Shown here: positions 16,682 through 27,085 of the stretch, piece after piece | How positions within the stretch are numbered: the stretch's first letter is position 1 | Layout of the letters: every line of letters begins with the position of its first letter | Assembly (NCBI RefSeq): GCF_932294415.1 | Contig: NC_065535.1 | Span: forward strand, 23,152,782-23,216,781 | DNA from: Quercus robur | Lineage: Eukaryota > Streptophyta > Magnoliopsida > Fagales > Fagaceae | Length of the DNA stretch: 64,000 nt | Reading direction: 5' to 3' | Made by a program: the position numbers and the translations under genes | The notes under the pieces: model-generated | Told to the model about the DNA's origin: nothing | Seen by the model: only the letters and a program-made list of their open reading frames with translations | Databases searched by the model: none

Positions 16682-18541
16682 ATTACGAAAATTGTTAGCC
16701 CCACTATGACGATTGCATTTAGTACTTGTCATCGGCCACCCTCTGCTCGTTTAAAAGCTGCATGTAATCAGATACATCTGTATAATTGCAGGATCCTTTT
16801 TGAGTGCTCTCAAGGCTTTTGTTAGGTAAGAAGGAAAGGATACACACAGAATGAAAACGAGAGACTGATTTTCTGTTTTGAGTGTTTGGTAGGAGTAGAA
16901 ATGCTGATAGAATATGTTCTCTTTTCTTTACCTTTTGGGAAGATTGAAGATGTGGGGTTGAATAGAAATCAATCATTTATATTTATTTTCATTTTGATTT
17001 TACAAAACAAAAGAAAATTTATTCCATTTTTTTTTCCTTCCGTTCTCACATTTAATTGAGTTGGGCTTGTGGCCATATATATAGGTATGTTGTGGTGCTG
17101 GCTTGTGTTCTAAAACTCTTTTGGGGAACTTGAATGATCAGCCCCTGAAGAAATTTTTGATACACAACTTGTTAGTCCTCTAGTTGTTGCTTACTTGAAA
17201 ATGCTTAGGAAACTAGTGTTTGTTTTGTAGTAAAATGTAAACATTTTTCTATCTCACAACCCGTTGGATAAATGCAAATCCAAGCATATTAGAGCAAAAT
17301 TTGGTCTATTTAGAGCTATTGAAACGTCACTGCGATCTAGATCTGCCACGGTAATCAGATCTACCCAGCCAAGCAACACATGAAACCATACCCTGAAACC
17401 GGTCAAACGACCCACCCATATCGTCTGTAAAGCCACCCGCCACTGGCAACAAGCCCAAACCATACAATACAAGCCATCATCTCAAAAATCATCCAATCCA
17501 TCAACTCAAAAATCATCCAATCACTAGATTTTTTGCAATTCAACCCACAAGAAGAAAGCTTAATACAACCTCTTGAGTACAACCTCTAGAAACCCAACTT
17601 GAGAATCACGGAGTAATTGAGTTGGCAAGTATTTTCTGGTTTTCATCCTTGTTCATTATTAACATTACTTTTTTGCCTACTAGTATATATCACATCAGCA
17701 AGTGTCAAATTATTTGTCTTAAAGACTCTCTCCTATTCTATTAGCCACCAAGTTGACCCGTGTTGAAGTTAAGGCCCCAAGCAGTTAAAATCTCCCAGCT
17801 CCTTAAAAACCAATGCATCAGTCAACTACTTTGACCGAACCCCAAAGTTGCCGGACCGCCCAATCATTCTGCCCAACCCATCGGTATTTTTAGAGCATTT
17901 GAATTGTAACACTAGAGCGAAGTAGCAGATTATGTGGCAAAAGGTCATTATTTTGAACAGAATTTTCCAACAATTCAGAAGATAATTGGAGAATAATAAG
18001 TCATTTTCTCTAAGAAGTTAAAGATCATTTATTTTAGGTTTCCTAGGAAATATTCAGCCTTTATGTTTTAGTTCTCATAGTCATATAAGTATTTTATTTT
18101 ATTTCTAGTTTCTACAAGTCAAATTTCTATTTTTGTTTTCTTATACTTAGAGGTTTGTTCTTAGCACTATAAAAAACTATTTTATTGGAACGAAGAGAAT
18201 ATAGAGGCTTTTTAGAAAATTAGCCTTTGTGCTTTTAAAAAAATGAATTTCTTCTAAATTAACTCTTACCCCTTGGGTAGATTCCTTTGAGTGATGAGTT
18301 TTGGTTTATGTATCTCTTTGAGTAGTGATAATATGTATCTCATTGAGTGGTGAGCTAATTTAGTTATATATCGTTAGCTAAATTCTTTTAGGTGGTGATA
18401 TTTGTTTCATTTTGAGTTTTGCTTTGGTCCTAAATTTGTCTGTCATTTGAATACTTGAGTATTTTTCTTATTTTATATAACCAATATATATATATATATA
18501 TATATATCTCTCCAACCTTTCTTCATTCATCATATCGGATA
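16682..18541. other. Intergenic sequence without a recognised gene
   Basis: Unassigned AT-rich DNA. CTCAAAAATCATCCAATC occurs twice near 17484 and 17505. A simple AT repeat lies at 18484-18507, next to the left end of the non-autonomous LTR element. Short ORFs here show no family resemblance. Confidence 0.5.
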
Positions 18542-18546
18542 AGTTT

Positions 18547-19164
18547 TGTAAGCACACGATTTGCGCGGAACCGCCGTTGGGTTGGGTTCGCACGTAAATG
18601 GGCCCATACAATATCATTTGTAGAGAGTGGGATCGAAAAGCTAAGTCGTGTTTACCCGGCTGTGGATTTCTTAAGATATTTATGCATGGTTCCAATTTCT
18701 TTTCCTTTGAAGCACCTCCCCCTTTTTCCGTAGGACTGGAGGCCCCTTCTTTAGGTTACATATTTTTTCTTTTATACTCGCATGCGTTCAATTTCCTTCG
18801 TCCACGTGTAGGGTCGACCCTTTCAAGACTGATACTTGTCCCATCAGTTTTAGACCTGAGTTGTTGGGGAGTGGTAAGTAGGCTAAAGGAACACGACTCT
18901 GTGAGAGGTAAAGCTCTGTCTAGGACAGGTAGTATAGACAGCCTTTCCTAGATATTTCAGATTTCTTACAAGATTATCCCTATGCCACTTTTGCCCCTTT
19001 CCTTAGTGTAGTTCTGGGCCAGCTGAGGGCTATACCCTCCTCGGCGGCTTCTCTGGCACATGGATGCTTTGCGTTATTGGGCTTGGACTACTATCTTCTT
19101 CGGCTTGGGCCTTAAGTCTTCCTGTGAACAGGTGGATCTGGTCCATCTGCTGTCGGGTCCCACA
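18547..19164 (-). repeat. 3' LTR of the non-autonomous element
   Basis: TGTAAGCACACG...GGTCCCACA in plus coordinates; partner of 23063-23680. Adjacent internal sequence (CAATAGCCCCTC, 19163-19174) would give a purine-rich GAGGGGCTATTG before the LTR on the minus strand, fitting a polypurine tract. ORFs inside the LTR are not genes. Confidence 0.95.
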
Positions 19165-19500
19165 ATAGCCCCTCAAAACCATGCTGTCCAACTCCTTAGT
19201 TGGATAGGAGGGTTTTGATAATACTGAGCATTTATAGCGGCTCATTAAATTCGGCCCTTGATCAACGTCGGCGACTTTTCACCTCCCCAAGGAATGTGCC
19301 GGTCCACGAGATGTTTCTCTCGATTTGCGCGTGATGCGTTTATACCGTTCGGTTATTCGTAGTGAGCTTTTAATATCTTCCTTTTACGAGGCCCCCCAAA
19401 TCTTACGGTTACTGATAACGTGGGGGAATGGAATGAATGCGCATTTATTCGCAGATTTCCTCGAGGATCAGAGCGGGTTACATGCCCCTGTTTTACTCCC

Positions 19501-20205
19501 TTATATAAAGAGAGAGATCCAGAGGTGATTCTTGCATATCTGAATCCCTCAGGCCCTTCTTGTGGTTTACTTCTTCCATTTGGTTACTCCTAATCCAATA
19601 ACACACCCACCATAGTAGTCGGCCATGAATGAATCCTTCCTTTCCCAGAAACGCCATGCCCTAACAAAACTTGAGATGGCTCGGTCAGGGCAAGGATGGC
19701 GGAGACTCAAGATTTGTCTCCCCATTCTTTTAGCCAAAATCCGAAGCAGGGACTCGTCACACCTTACTTCCGGTGTGACTGGGTCGGAAACTTCCCTTGT
19801 CATCTCCATCCGCTCTCTCATGAGCATACCTAATATGGCTCCCCTTCTCCCTCTTTTGCTCCTTTTACTTTCTTTTCATTGCTTCCCTCTTCTTCTCCTC
19901 CTTCCCGCTCATGTCCTCCATCTTCTTTTTCCCTCGCATTCTTCAGTGACAAGAGCTTGCTGAAGTGCTTCCATGTCTTCTAATTCTTCTTCCTTCTCCT
20001 CCATTATTTTTGTATAAGGATCTTCTCCTGATATGAACAGTTCTGAGGCATAGATTTCAGAGAGACTTTGAAGGCGAGTTCAGAAGACACTTGATGGTTT
20101 ACTTATTTATGTTACGGATGTTGTTACTGTTTTAGCAGTTCATTTTTTGTATAGGCTTGTTTAAGCCCTTCCTTGTATGTTGTAACAATTTTTCATATTA
20201 ATAAA
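19501..20205 (+). promoter_or_regulatory. Antisense transcription-unit remnant A (TATA to poly-A signal)
   Basis: TTATATAA at 19501-19508 with GAGAGAGATCC just after, then about 700 bp of CT-rich sequence without a convincing ORF, ending at AATAAA (20200-20205) in a T-rich context. The layout matches the position of the antisense gene in Tat elements: inside the 3' LTR, pointing away from it, before the tandem array. The coding part seems lost. Transcription is inferred. Confidence 0.4.
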
Positions 20206-20589
20206 AGTGATTGTTACTCTATTTCGTATGTCTTGTTTATATATTTTAGCAAATGTGAAAGCGCTGCTCGGCATAATAGTATAGCATTTGAGTCAATAAT
20301 AATTAAGGACAAGGTAATCGTTCCTAAAAAGATGCCACGATAACTTTAACAAGATTATTATTCAACATAACAATCCGACCAGTGAGGAGTGAGACTTATC
20401 TTAAAATTAGCCGTGATGGGCATTAAATGCTCGATAAGGTGTAAGAAGTAGTTATCCGAGGACACGTTACCCACCGGATGAATGGCCTCCTTAGGTTGGC
20501 AATCATTAGGTCGTTCTGCCATCTCCATGATACGCGAGCCTTAACCTTTTCCAGTATTTAAGCCGAGAAATTTCTTCATTCGGGCAGTT

Positions 20590-20860
20590 GACTTCCCAAG
20601 CAGCCTGAGTCCGAGGACTTTGTAAAACCTGGGTTTTGTTTAGGACGTATGCGTTTTATCTTATGTACTTGATTTTTCCCCAGAGGCTTGAGTCCGAGAC
20701 TTGGGTTTTTATCGGTACTGGGTTTTCCCTTTTAGCTTGGGTCCGAGGACCATGCAAGCCTTAGGTTCTGTCTGAGACCAATGTCTGCATCAGTACTTGG
20801 TTTCCCCTATCTTTGAGCATTTCCCGAGGTGCCCAACAGTGATTGTCCTCGGTCATGGCC
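20590..20860. repeat. Degenerate copies of the array unit
   Basis: Three or four irregular copies of the AGGCTTGAGTCCGAG...GGTTTT motif, including GGGTCCGAGGACCATGCAAG at about 20740. They lie between the two antisense units, as the regular array lies after the second. Confidence 0.65.
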
Positions 20861-21150
20861 GCTGCTCGGCGTCGGCCAAAGTACCTGGGCCCTTACACAA
20901 AGCGGCCCCGGGGCCACGAATCCACCTAGCCCATGAATTAAGAGATATTTCTGCAACTTCTGGCCACGTGGTACTCTTTGATGTCACGATGACCGAAGTG
21001 CGCCTTTACGAGGCTCTTTAATCTTGTGGTTGCAGTTGATGTTGGAAGTTGAGCCAGGACTGTTTTGTCTGTAGCGTTTCTCGGGACGCCACATGAGTTG
21101 ACTGCCATCACCTTGTCTTTTCCAATAAATGGGAAGGAGAGAAAGTTGCT

Positions 21151-21753
21151 TTATATACGCACAAATCCTTCAGATTTTCTCCCACATCACAGCTTCCCTA
21201 TCCGGAGTTCTCCCTTCTTGGCATAACATGTTGAAAGTGAGGGTTGGGAAGAAAGAAATGTCTCCGCCGCAGAAGCGCCGTGTCTTCATGAGGCTTATAA
21301 CAGTAAGGTATGGGCACAGGAAGCACAAGTTCAGGAGAGTTTTCCATCTCCACCGGGGGAGAACGGCGTCTCTCCCTCTTTTAGCCAAAATCCGAAGCAG
21401 GCTCTGTTCATGCCAACACTTTGGTATGGCAGAAGAAGGGTTTTCCTCCATCAGCGCCTCTGCTTTGCGGCAGGTGTATATTTAGAGAAAGCCCCATCAC
21501 CTTCAACTCCCTGCACCTTTTCTTCAACGGTGTCAGGTTCAAGTTGGGTCTCTTTGGCTGCCTGAGTTATGGGCATGTAAGGGTGCGGGGGAAGAATAAG
21601 GTCTCGGAGCTGTAGCCAACCTTTCCTCCGACATACCTCCTCGGCTTTCTCCAGCTTTCTTGTATTTTCTTTTCTTGCTTATGTAGTAAGCTTTGACGTG
21701 GGCTGATTCCAGCTTTTCATTTGTACACTGTACTATTTCTTCATCGTAATAAA
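21151..21753 (+). promoter_or_regulatory. Antisense transcription-unit remnant B
   Basis: TTATATAC at 21151, then about 600 bp ending at AATAAA (21748-21753). It shares a 24-base identical block (starting CTTTTAGCCAAAATCC, at 21378) with unit A (at 19727), so A and B look like diverged duplicates. A 118-aa ORF (21129-21485) overlaps it but resembles nothing I know. Confidence 0.4.
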
Positions 21754-22080
21754 AATGGAAATTGATTTACATGTTTTAAGCGTTGATCTAATGAGCAACA
21801 CGACTTTGTGAACGAATGTGCCCTATGTATGTGTTGCTTTGAGAATATTTGTGATAAAGCTACTTTGAAGCATGATCTAATCGAATCTCATCTGTCAGCA
21901 CTATCAAGCATCATACCGATAATTTGTAATGAATCAAACTTAAGAAACTAACCGGGATATCAGTTGGACATTCTGTGATAAGCGCGTAAATGTCGTCCAA
22001 GGCTGATGATTTATAAATAATCCATCCGAGCAGTCGACTGGGAGTTAGGGAGCTCCAATGGCGCTTTTGTGTAGTTGGTT

Positions 22081-22824
22081 TCCCCCTATGATTCTTTTTA
22101 AGTAGTTGGTTTCCCCAGAGGCTTGGGTCCGAGGACCATGCAAGGACTTGGTTCTGTCCAAAACTTGTGTGATTCTTTTTAAGTAGTTGGTTTCCCCAGA
22201 GGCTTGGGTCCGAGGACCATGCAGGGCCTTGGTTCTGTCCAAAACTTGTGTGATTCTTTTTAAGTAGTTGGTTTCCCCAGAGGCTTGGGTCCGAGGACCA
22301 TGCAAGGCCTTGGTTCTGTCCAAAACTTTTCTGATTCTTTTTAAGTAGTTGGTTTCCCCAGAGGCTTGGGTCCGAGGACCATGCAAGGCCTTGGTTCTGT
22401 CCAAAACTTGTCTGATTCTTTTTAAGTAATTGGTTTCCCCAGAGGCTTGGGTCCGAGGACCATGCAAGGCCTTGGTTCTGTCCAAAACTTGTCTGATTCT
22501 TTTTAAGTAGTTGGTTTCCCCAGAGGCTTAGGTCCGAGGACCATGCAAGGCCTTGGTTCTGTCCAAAACTTGTCTGATTCTTTTTAAGTAGTTGGTTTCC
22601 CCAGAGGCTTGGGTCCGAGGACCATGCAAGGCCTTGGTTCTGTCCAAAACTTGTCTGATTCTTTTTAAGTAGTTGGTTTCCCCAGAGGCTTGGGTCCGAG
22701 GACCATGCAAGGCCTTGGTTCTATCCAAAACTTGTCTGATTCTTTTTAAGTAGTTGGTTTCCCCAGAGGCTTGGGTCCGAGGACCATGCAAGGCCTTGGT
22801 TCTGTCCAAAACTTGTATGATTCT
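22081..22824. repeat. 81-bp tandem array, 9 copies, in the non-autonomous element
   Basis: GGTCCGAGGACCATGCAAGG begins at about 22126 and recurs every 81 bases to 22774. Copies are nearly identical. The core and the period equal those of the array at 2729-3867, while the flanking half of the unit differs (GATTCTTTTTAAGTAGTTGG here). The minus strand is open through most units because 81 is a multiple of 3. Confidence 0.95.
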
Positions 22825-23062
22825 TCTTCCGAAGGTTTTGCTCCTCGAATAAGGTGGAAGAAGTCGGCCTGATGTTTGAAGCCCCTAAGCTTGCCCATGT
22901 CGTTGACACCGTGGAACGTAGCCCCTAGCAGGAGCCTATGTTGGGAATAACAACAATGCGTCGCCGGTGATACGGGCATCCTCATAGTCTCTTGTTCGAC
23001 AGAAACTCAAACTCGCCACCGCTCGAGCTAACACGCAAGCCATCCCCACAGACGGCTCCAAT

Positions 23063-23680
23063 TGTAAGCACACGATTTGCGCGGAACTGCAGTTGGGTTG
23101 GGTTCGCACGTAAATGGGCCCATACAATATCATTTGTAGAGAGTGGGATCGAAAAGCTAAGTCGTGTTTACCCGGCTGTGGATTTCTTAAGATATTTATG
23201 CATGGTTCCAATTTCTTTTCCTTTGAAGCACCTCCCCCTTTTTCCGTAGGACTGGAGGCCCCTTCTTTAGGTTACATATTTTTTCTTTTATACTCGCATG
23301 CGTTCAATTTCCTTCGTCCACGTGTAGGGTCGACCCTTTCAAGACTGATACTTGTCCCATCAGTTTTAGACCTGAGTTGTTGGGGAGTGGTAAGTAGGCT
23401 AAAGGAACACGACTCTGTGAGAGGCAAAGCTCTGTCTAGGACAGGTAGTATGGGCAGCCTTTCCTAGATATTTCAGATTTCTTACAAGATTATCCCTATG
23501 CCACTTTTGCCCCTTTCCTTAGTGTAGTTCTGGGCCAGCCGAGGGCTATACCCTCCTCGGCGGCTTCTCTGGCACATGGATGCTTTGCGTTATTGGGCTT
23601 GGACTACTATCTTCTTCGGCTTGGGTCTTAAGTCTTCCTGTGAACAGGTGGATCTGGTCCATCTGCTGTCGGGCCCCACA
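23063..23680 (-). repeat. 5' LTR of the non-autonomous element
   Basis: TGTAAGCACACG...GGCCCCACA. The primer site lies at 23047-23062 (TGGAGCCGTCTGTGGG on the minus strand). Followed by TSD AGTTT. Confidence 0.95.
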
Positions 23681-23685
23681 AGTTT

Positions 23686-24522
23686 GATTTACCTCATATT
23701 TTTATGGTATCACATCGGGAGAGCAAAATGCATATAAATATATTTTAGATGATTTTGTAGTAAAAAATTACCAAAAATACAATCACATCTGATCATGCAT
23801 TATAGTTCAAATTTGTACACATTGGTACAATATCATCTAAATATAGATGATTACTGTAAATGTAAAAATTAAAATGCATATTTTATTCCACTTTGTACTA
23901 AAGAATAAAAATAAAAAATGACTATTGGGAACAATTATAAAGACATAATAAGAAATGAATATTTAAATAGAGTGGTAAGAGAAGAATGAGATGTATTATT
24001 AAAGTAGATATCTAAAATAGAAAAAGTAATCTTTTGGTGAGCTAATTTTTTTTCTTTAGTAGCTAGATGTGAATGTTCCAACGTAATGAAGCTAAACTTT
24101 AATATCTCAAAAAATAAGGTTTTTGTTAATGAATATTGTAAGAACACTGATTAGGCATATTTAATACTTTATTAAACAACTACAATAAATTTGTATGTGT
24201 AAGACAATGAATAACTAACACTTGTATTTTATTCTTTAAAAAATGTGAACTATAACTCATAATTGAGTATTTGTTATTTTTTTTTTAATCTATGTCCTTA
24301 AGGCAATTACCCCAAATATAATCTCAAAAATAATGCCTAAAAACTTTAATATCTTACCCATATCTAAGACACCCAAATTGCAACCTCTTTATTAGGCGTC
24401 CCAAAATTTAGAGTACACACATATAAATTTCACACATCAAAATCAAAATTAAAATAATGCCTACCACTAAATTAATTCATTCTCTCAGTGTCAAAGGTGT
24501 GTTTTGTGAAAAAGTTTGGATG
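23686..24522. other. AT-rich intergenic DNA
   Basis: No convincing ORF, RNA gene or repeat family was recognised. Base composition is strongly AT-rich compared with the flanking elements. Confidence 0.5.
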
Positions 24523-25254
24523 ATATGTGTGGGGGGTAAAATCTGTCAGTTGATGTTGGGCCGTAGTTCATGTACCAAGCCCAGCCACGATAAGAAGAAA
24601 AGGCACGGGCGTAGGATATCCCATCCCAACCATGATGGGCCGGGCCTGTTTAGGGGCGTCCGAGGAGGAATACCTCCTCGGACTCGCCAATTAAGTGTCC
24701 AATTCGCACTCCGTACCTGGCGAGAGGTCACCCAATACGAAGGAACAGTGCGTGACGTTCAGGAAGGGGGGCAACCACAACTGCCGCATTAAATGCCAAG
24801 GAACTACTTTTCCAGCCGCATTAATGTGGAAGGGACAGGAACGCAGAATCATCTTGGCCAGTGCAACTCACAGAAAAAAGGAAGGATGACCTATGGGACA
24901 GGCACTCAAGTGGAGGGTCAGGTGGTTGACAAGTGTAGGGACATGATCTTAGGAAGGATGCTATATAAGAGAGGGAGATCCCCATGGAAAGGGGATCGCA
25001 AGCAGAAGGAAGAAAAAGATAGAGAAAGAGAAAGGAGATAGAAGTATAAGAAACTGCCCCAGGGACCATTACTCCAATAGTTTGAAGGAATATCCTTACG
25101 TCCAACTGGTTGCATGGCTTGGTCGTAACTGCGTTTCCTCTGTCAAAGACCTAGTTCTTAAACCTACTCTCTACAAATTCATTGTTGAGGGACTTTTGGG
25201 CCAGAATCACCCGCCTGTTGGGCCTGAGCCCCAAAATCGTGCCCCTACAATATG
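24523..25254 (+). mobile_element. Solo LTR of a gypsy element with TSD ATATG
   Basis: The LTR 24528-25249 (722 bp) runs TGTGGGGGGTAA...GTGCCCCTACA and is flanked by ATATG on both sides (24523-24527, 25250-25254). No primer site or internal sequence adjoins it. Words such as GTCCGAGGAGGAATACCTCC and CCTCGGACTC, and a TATATAAGAG promoter at about 24962, tie it to the Tat-like families in this window. It probably arose by LTR-LTR recombination. Confidence 0.87.
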
Positions 25255-25488
25255 TATTACATCATGTGTAATTCACATGATTCACTTAATCTAACCAATC
25301 AAGCACTTATATATATATATATATATATATATATAACCAATCAAGTGAGTCAAATGCATTTTACTTGCATATGACGAGACACATGTTATTTTTTGGTTGG
25401 AGCTCAAGGTTTCAAACATGTTTCTTTAAATAATACACATAGATATTCTTATAAATTGTCATTCAAACATTATTCTTTTTAGAGAAAA
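25255..25488. repeat. TA microsatellite inside a short direct repeat
   Basis: (TA)n at 25308-25335 lies between two copies of AACCAATCAAG. The rest is featureless. Confidence 0.7.
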
Positions 25489-25654
25489 TCTAGTACTATA
25501 ACTTACCTCACAACTTTTTTGCCACAATTATTATGTGACAGAGCGTAAGTGGTGGAGGAAAAATAGTAGGTTTATGGATAAGTTGTAGATAACTACTCAT
25601 AGTCTACCACATTAAAATTGTGACAAAAAATTGGGAAATAGTGTGTAGTGTTAG
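25489..25654. mobile_element. Small MITE candidate
   Basis: About 40-base imperfect inverted ends: CTAGTACTATAACTTACC... on the left, and the complement of ...AAATAGTGTGTAGTGTTAG on the right, meeting at CCACAATT and AATTGTGA. Length about 166 bp. No clear TSD, so no superfamily is assigned. Confidence 0.5.
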
Positions 25655-26364
25655 TCTTCATTCTAATAAACGATTTAAGGTTGGGCTTATTTGCACAACA
25701 CTAATAAATCAGCATTTTGGGCGTGACTCCAAAATGTGCATGTTTTTTGCGTGACCCCTTCGTTAGCGTAACCAAATTCTCAATCTCATATCTCAAGCTC
25801 AACCGTCTCTCATTGTCAATGAAGTGCACCTTGAATTTTACCTGGTGTAGCTTGGACCAACTCATGGATTTTGAATCTGTAGATATAATTGAATGGGAGG
25901 AATATTGTGAAGAAGAATTAAGGAGCTGCTAAGTCTAGTAAATTCTTTACAAGTATTTTATTTTATTTGAATTTATACTAGAAAATTTGGAAGCTGTTTA
26001 TATTTTTATTAAACATTGTTGAAATATTAATTAGAAAGCAAATAAATATGTGGAGATACATTCCAAACTCAAAAAAAGAAAAGAAAAGAAAAAGAGCTAC
26101 AAGATTTTTTCAACAATGTTACATATACCATAAATCTAGGAAAAAGAAAATACCATCAAAACCACTTCGTGTTGAGTGATAAAATTATCAAGTGATAAAT
26201 CACACTACCTATATTAGTCACATGAATTGTTTAATAAGTTATATGATATGTTCAAATTTCATTAGTGTTTTTTTTTTCAATAATATTGTAATTTAGTGGT
26301 AATTATAGAATATTTTGGGTGTATAATCAATATATATATTTTTTTTTCACATGAGTAGTGGATC
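25655..26364. other. Intergenic DNA
   Basis: AT-rich with A- and T-runs. No gene seen. Confidence 0.4.
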
Positions 26365-26615
26365 TTACTTTACAAGAAATTATTAGGTCTACAGGAAGGA
26401 TTGCTGATGTGGTCCTTCCAACCAATGAGACGATGCCATTTATGCAAATGTGCAAATGTGTAAGTGAGTTTCCTAATTAGCAGAAGGAATAAAAAATAAA
26501 AAATTACTAGGTGATGTCATATTTGTATAAATAATAGCATTTTATTGGTTGGAAGGTCAGAGAGGACTACATCAGTAATCCTCCTGGTAGATCTAATAAT
26601 TTTTTTTACTTTACA
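26365..26615. mobile_element. MITE with a 9-10 bp target duplication (Mutator type)
   Basis: TTACTTTACA flanks the element on both sides (26365-26374 and 26606-26615). The about 230-bp interior has inverted ends about 55 bp long (AAATTATTAGGTCTACAGGA... against the complement of ...CCTGGTAGATCTAATAATTT). A 9-10 bp duplication with long inverted ends is the mark of Mutator-like elements. A T-run makes the right boundary uncertain by a base or two. Confidence 0.78.
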
Positions 26616-26930
26616 TGACATTGCAATTGACGTCACTTTTAATGTTTATTGATCACATATTGATACCTCAATAAATATGAAAAAAAAGTATAAATTTACT
26701 TAAATTTTTTAAGAAGTGTTATATCTACAATATTTTCACAATAAATTTTAGATAATATTTTACTCAAAATTTTTTTTAGATAATAAGTTTTTATTAATTT
26801 TAATTTAAACCGTACCATTATTATTATTATTTTTGACACTAATAACAATAAGTAACAACTTGTCCCCTGTAAACTGTGGTAAAAGTATTGTTTTGGAAAT
26901 CATTTCTCACATTCTTCCGAGTTCCGACTC
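26616..26930. other. Upstream region of the At4g13200-like gene
   Basis: AT-rich DNA without ORFs that leads into the promoter. The MITE above ends about 320 bp from the TATA box. Confidence 0.4.
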
Positions 26931-26931
26931 C

Positions 26932-26939
26932 TATATATA
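26932..26939 (+). promoter_or_regulatory. TATA box of the At4g13200-like gene
   Basis: TATATATA followed by ACACAGAG, about 150 bp before the chosen ATG. Confidence 0.55.
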
Positions 26940-27085
26940 ACACAGAGATTTTTAGTTTAGCAAGAAAAGAGACAGATTTTTATTGCAGGTCAAAGACAAA
27001 GAGAAACCTATTTTCTACTGCTTTTGATAGTTCATAGACAAAGGAAAAAGTGAGAAAGAAAAGAGACAGAAAAGTTAAGAGAGAA

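Larger units (their letters stand above)
18542..23685 (-). mobile_element. Complete non-autonomous LTR retrotransposon related to the Tat element
   Basis: Two 618-bp LTRs (18547-19164 and 23063-23680) are flanked by a perfect 5-bp duplication AGTTT (18542-18546 and 23681-23685). The primer site next to 23063, read on the minus strand, fixes the orientation as minus. I counted about 8 differences between the LTRs (about 98.7% identity), so the insertion is young. The 3.9-kb interior holds no gag, protease, RT or integrase. It keeps an 81-bp array with the same core as the Tat element, and what look like antisense transcription units. It would need proteins from an autonomous relative; the element at 1-10012 is of a related but not identical family. 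Confidence 0.93.

Noticed and set aside
18598..18951. 117-aa ORF repeated at 23114-23467
   Set aside because: It is LTR sequence present in both LTRs of the non-autonomous element, not a gene.
19567..19963. Overlapping ORFs of 86 and 112 aa
   Set aside because: They lie in the CT-rich antisense-unit remnant and resemble no known protein; the codon pattern follows the base composition.
22045..22809. Minus-strand ORFs with a 27-residue repeat (…TKALHGPRTQASGETNYLK…)
   Set aside because: They are the 81-bp array read in an open frame; 81 is a multiple of 3, so one open unit gives a long ORF. The related array at 2729-3867 is not open, and no start signal or family supports a protein.
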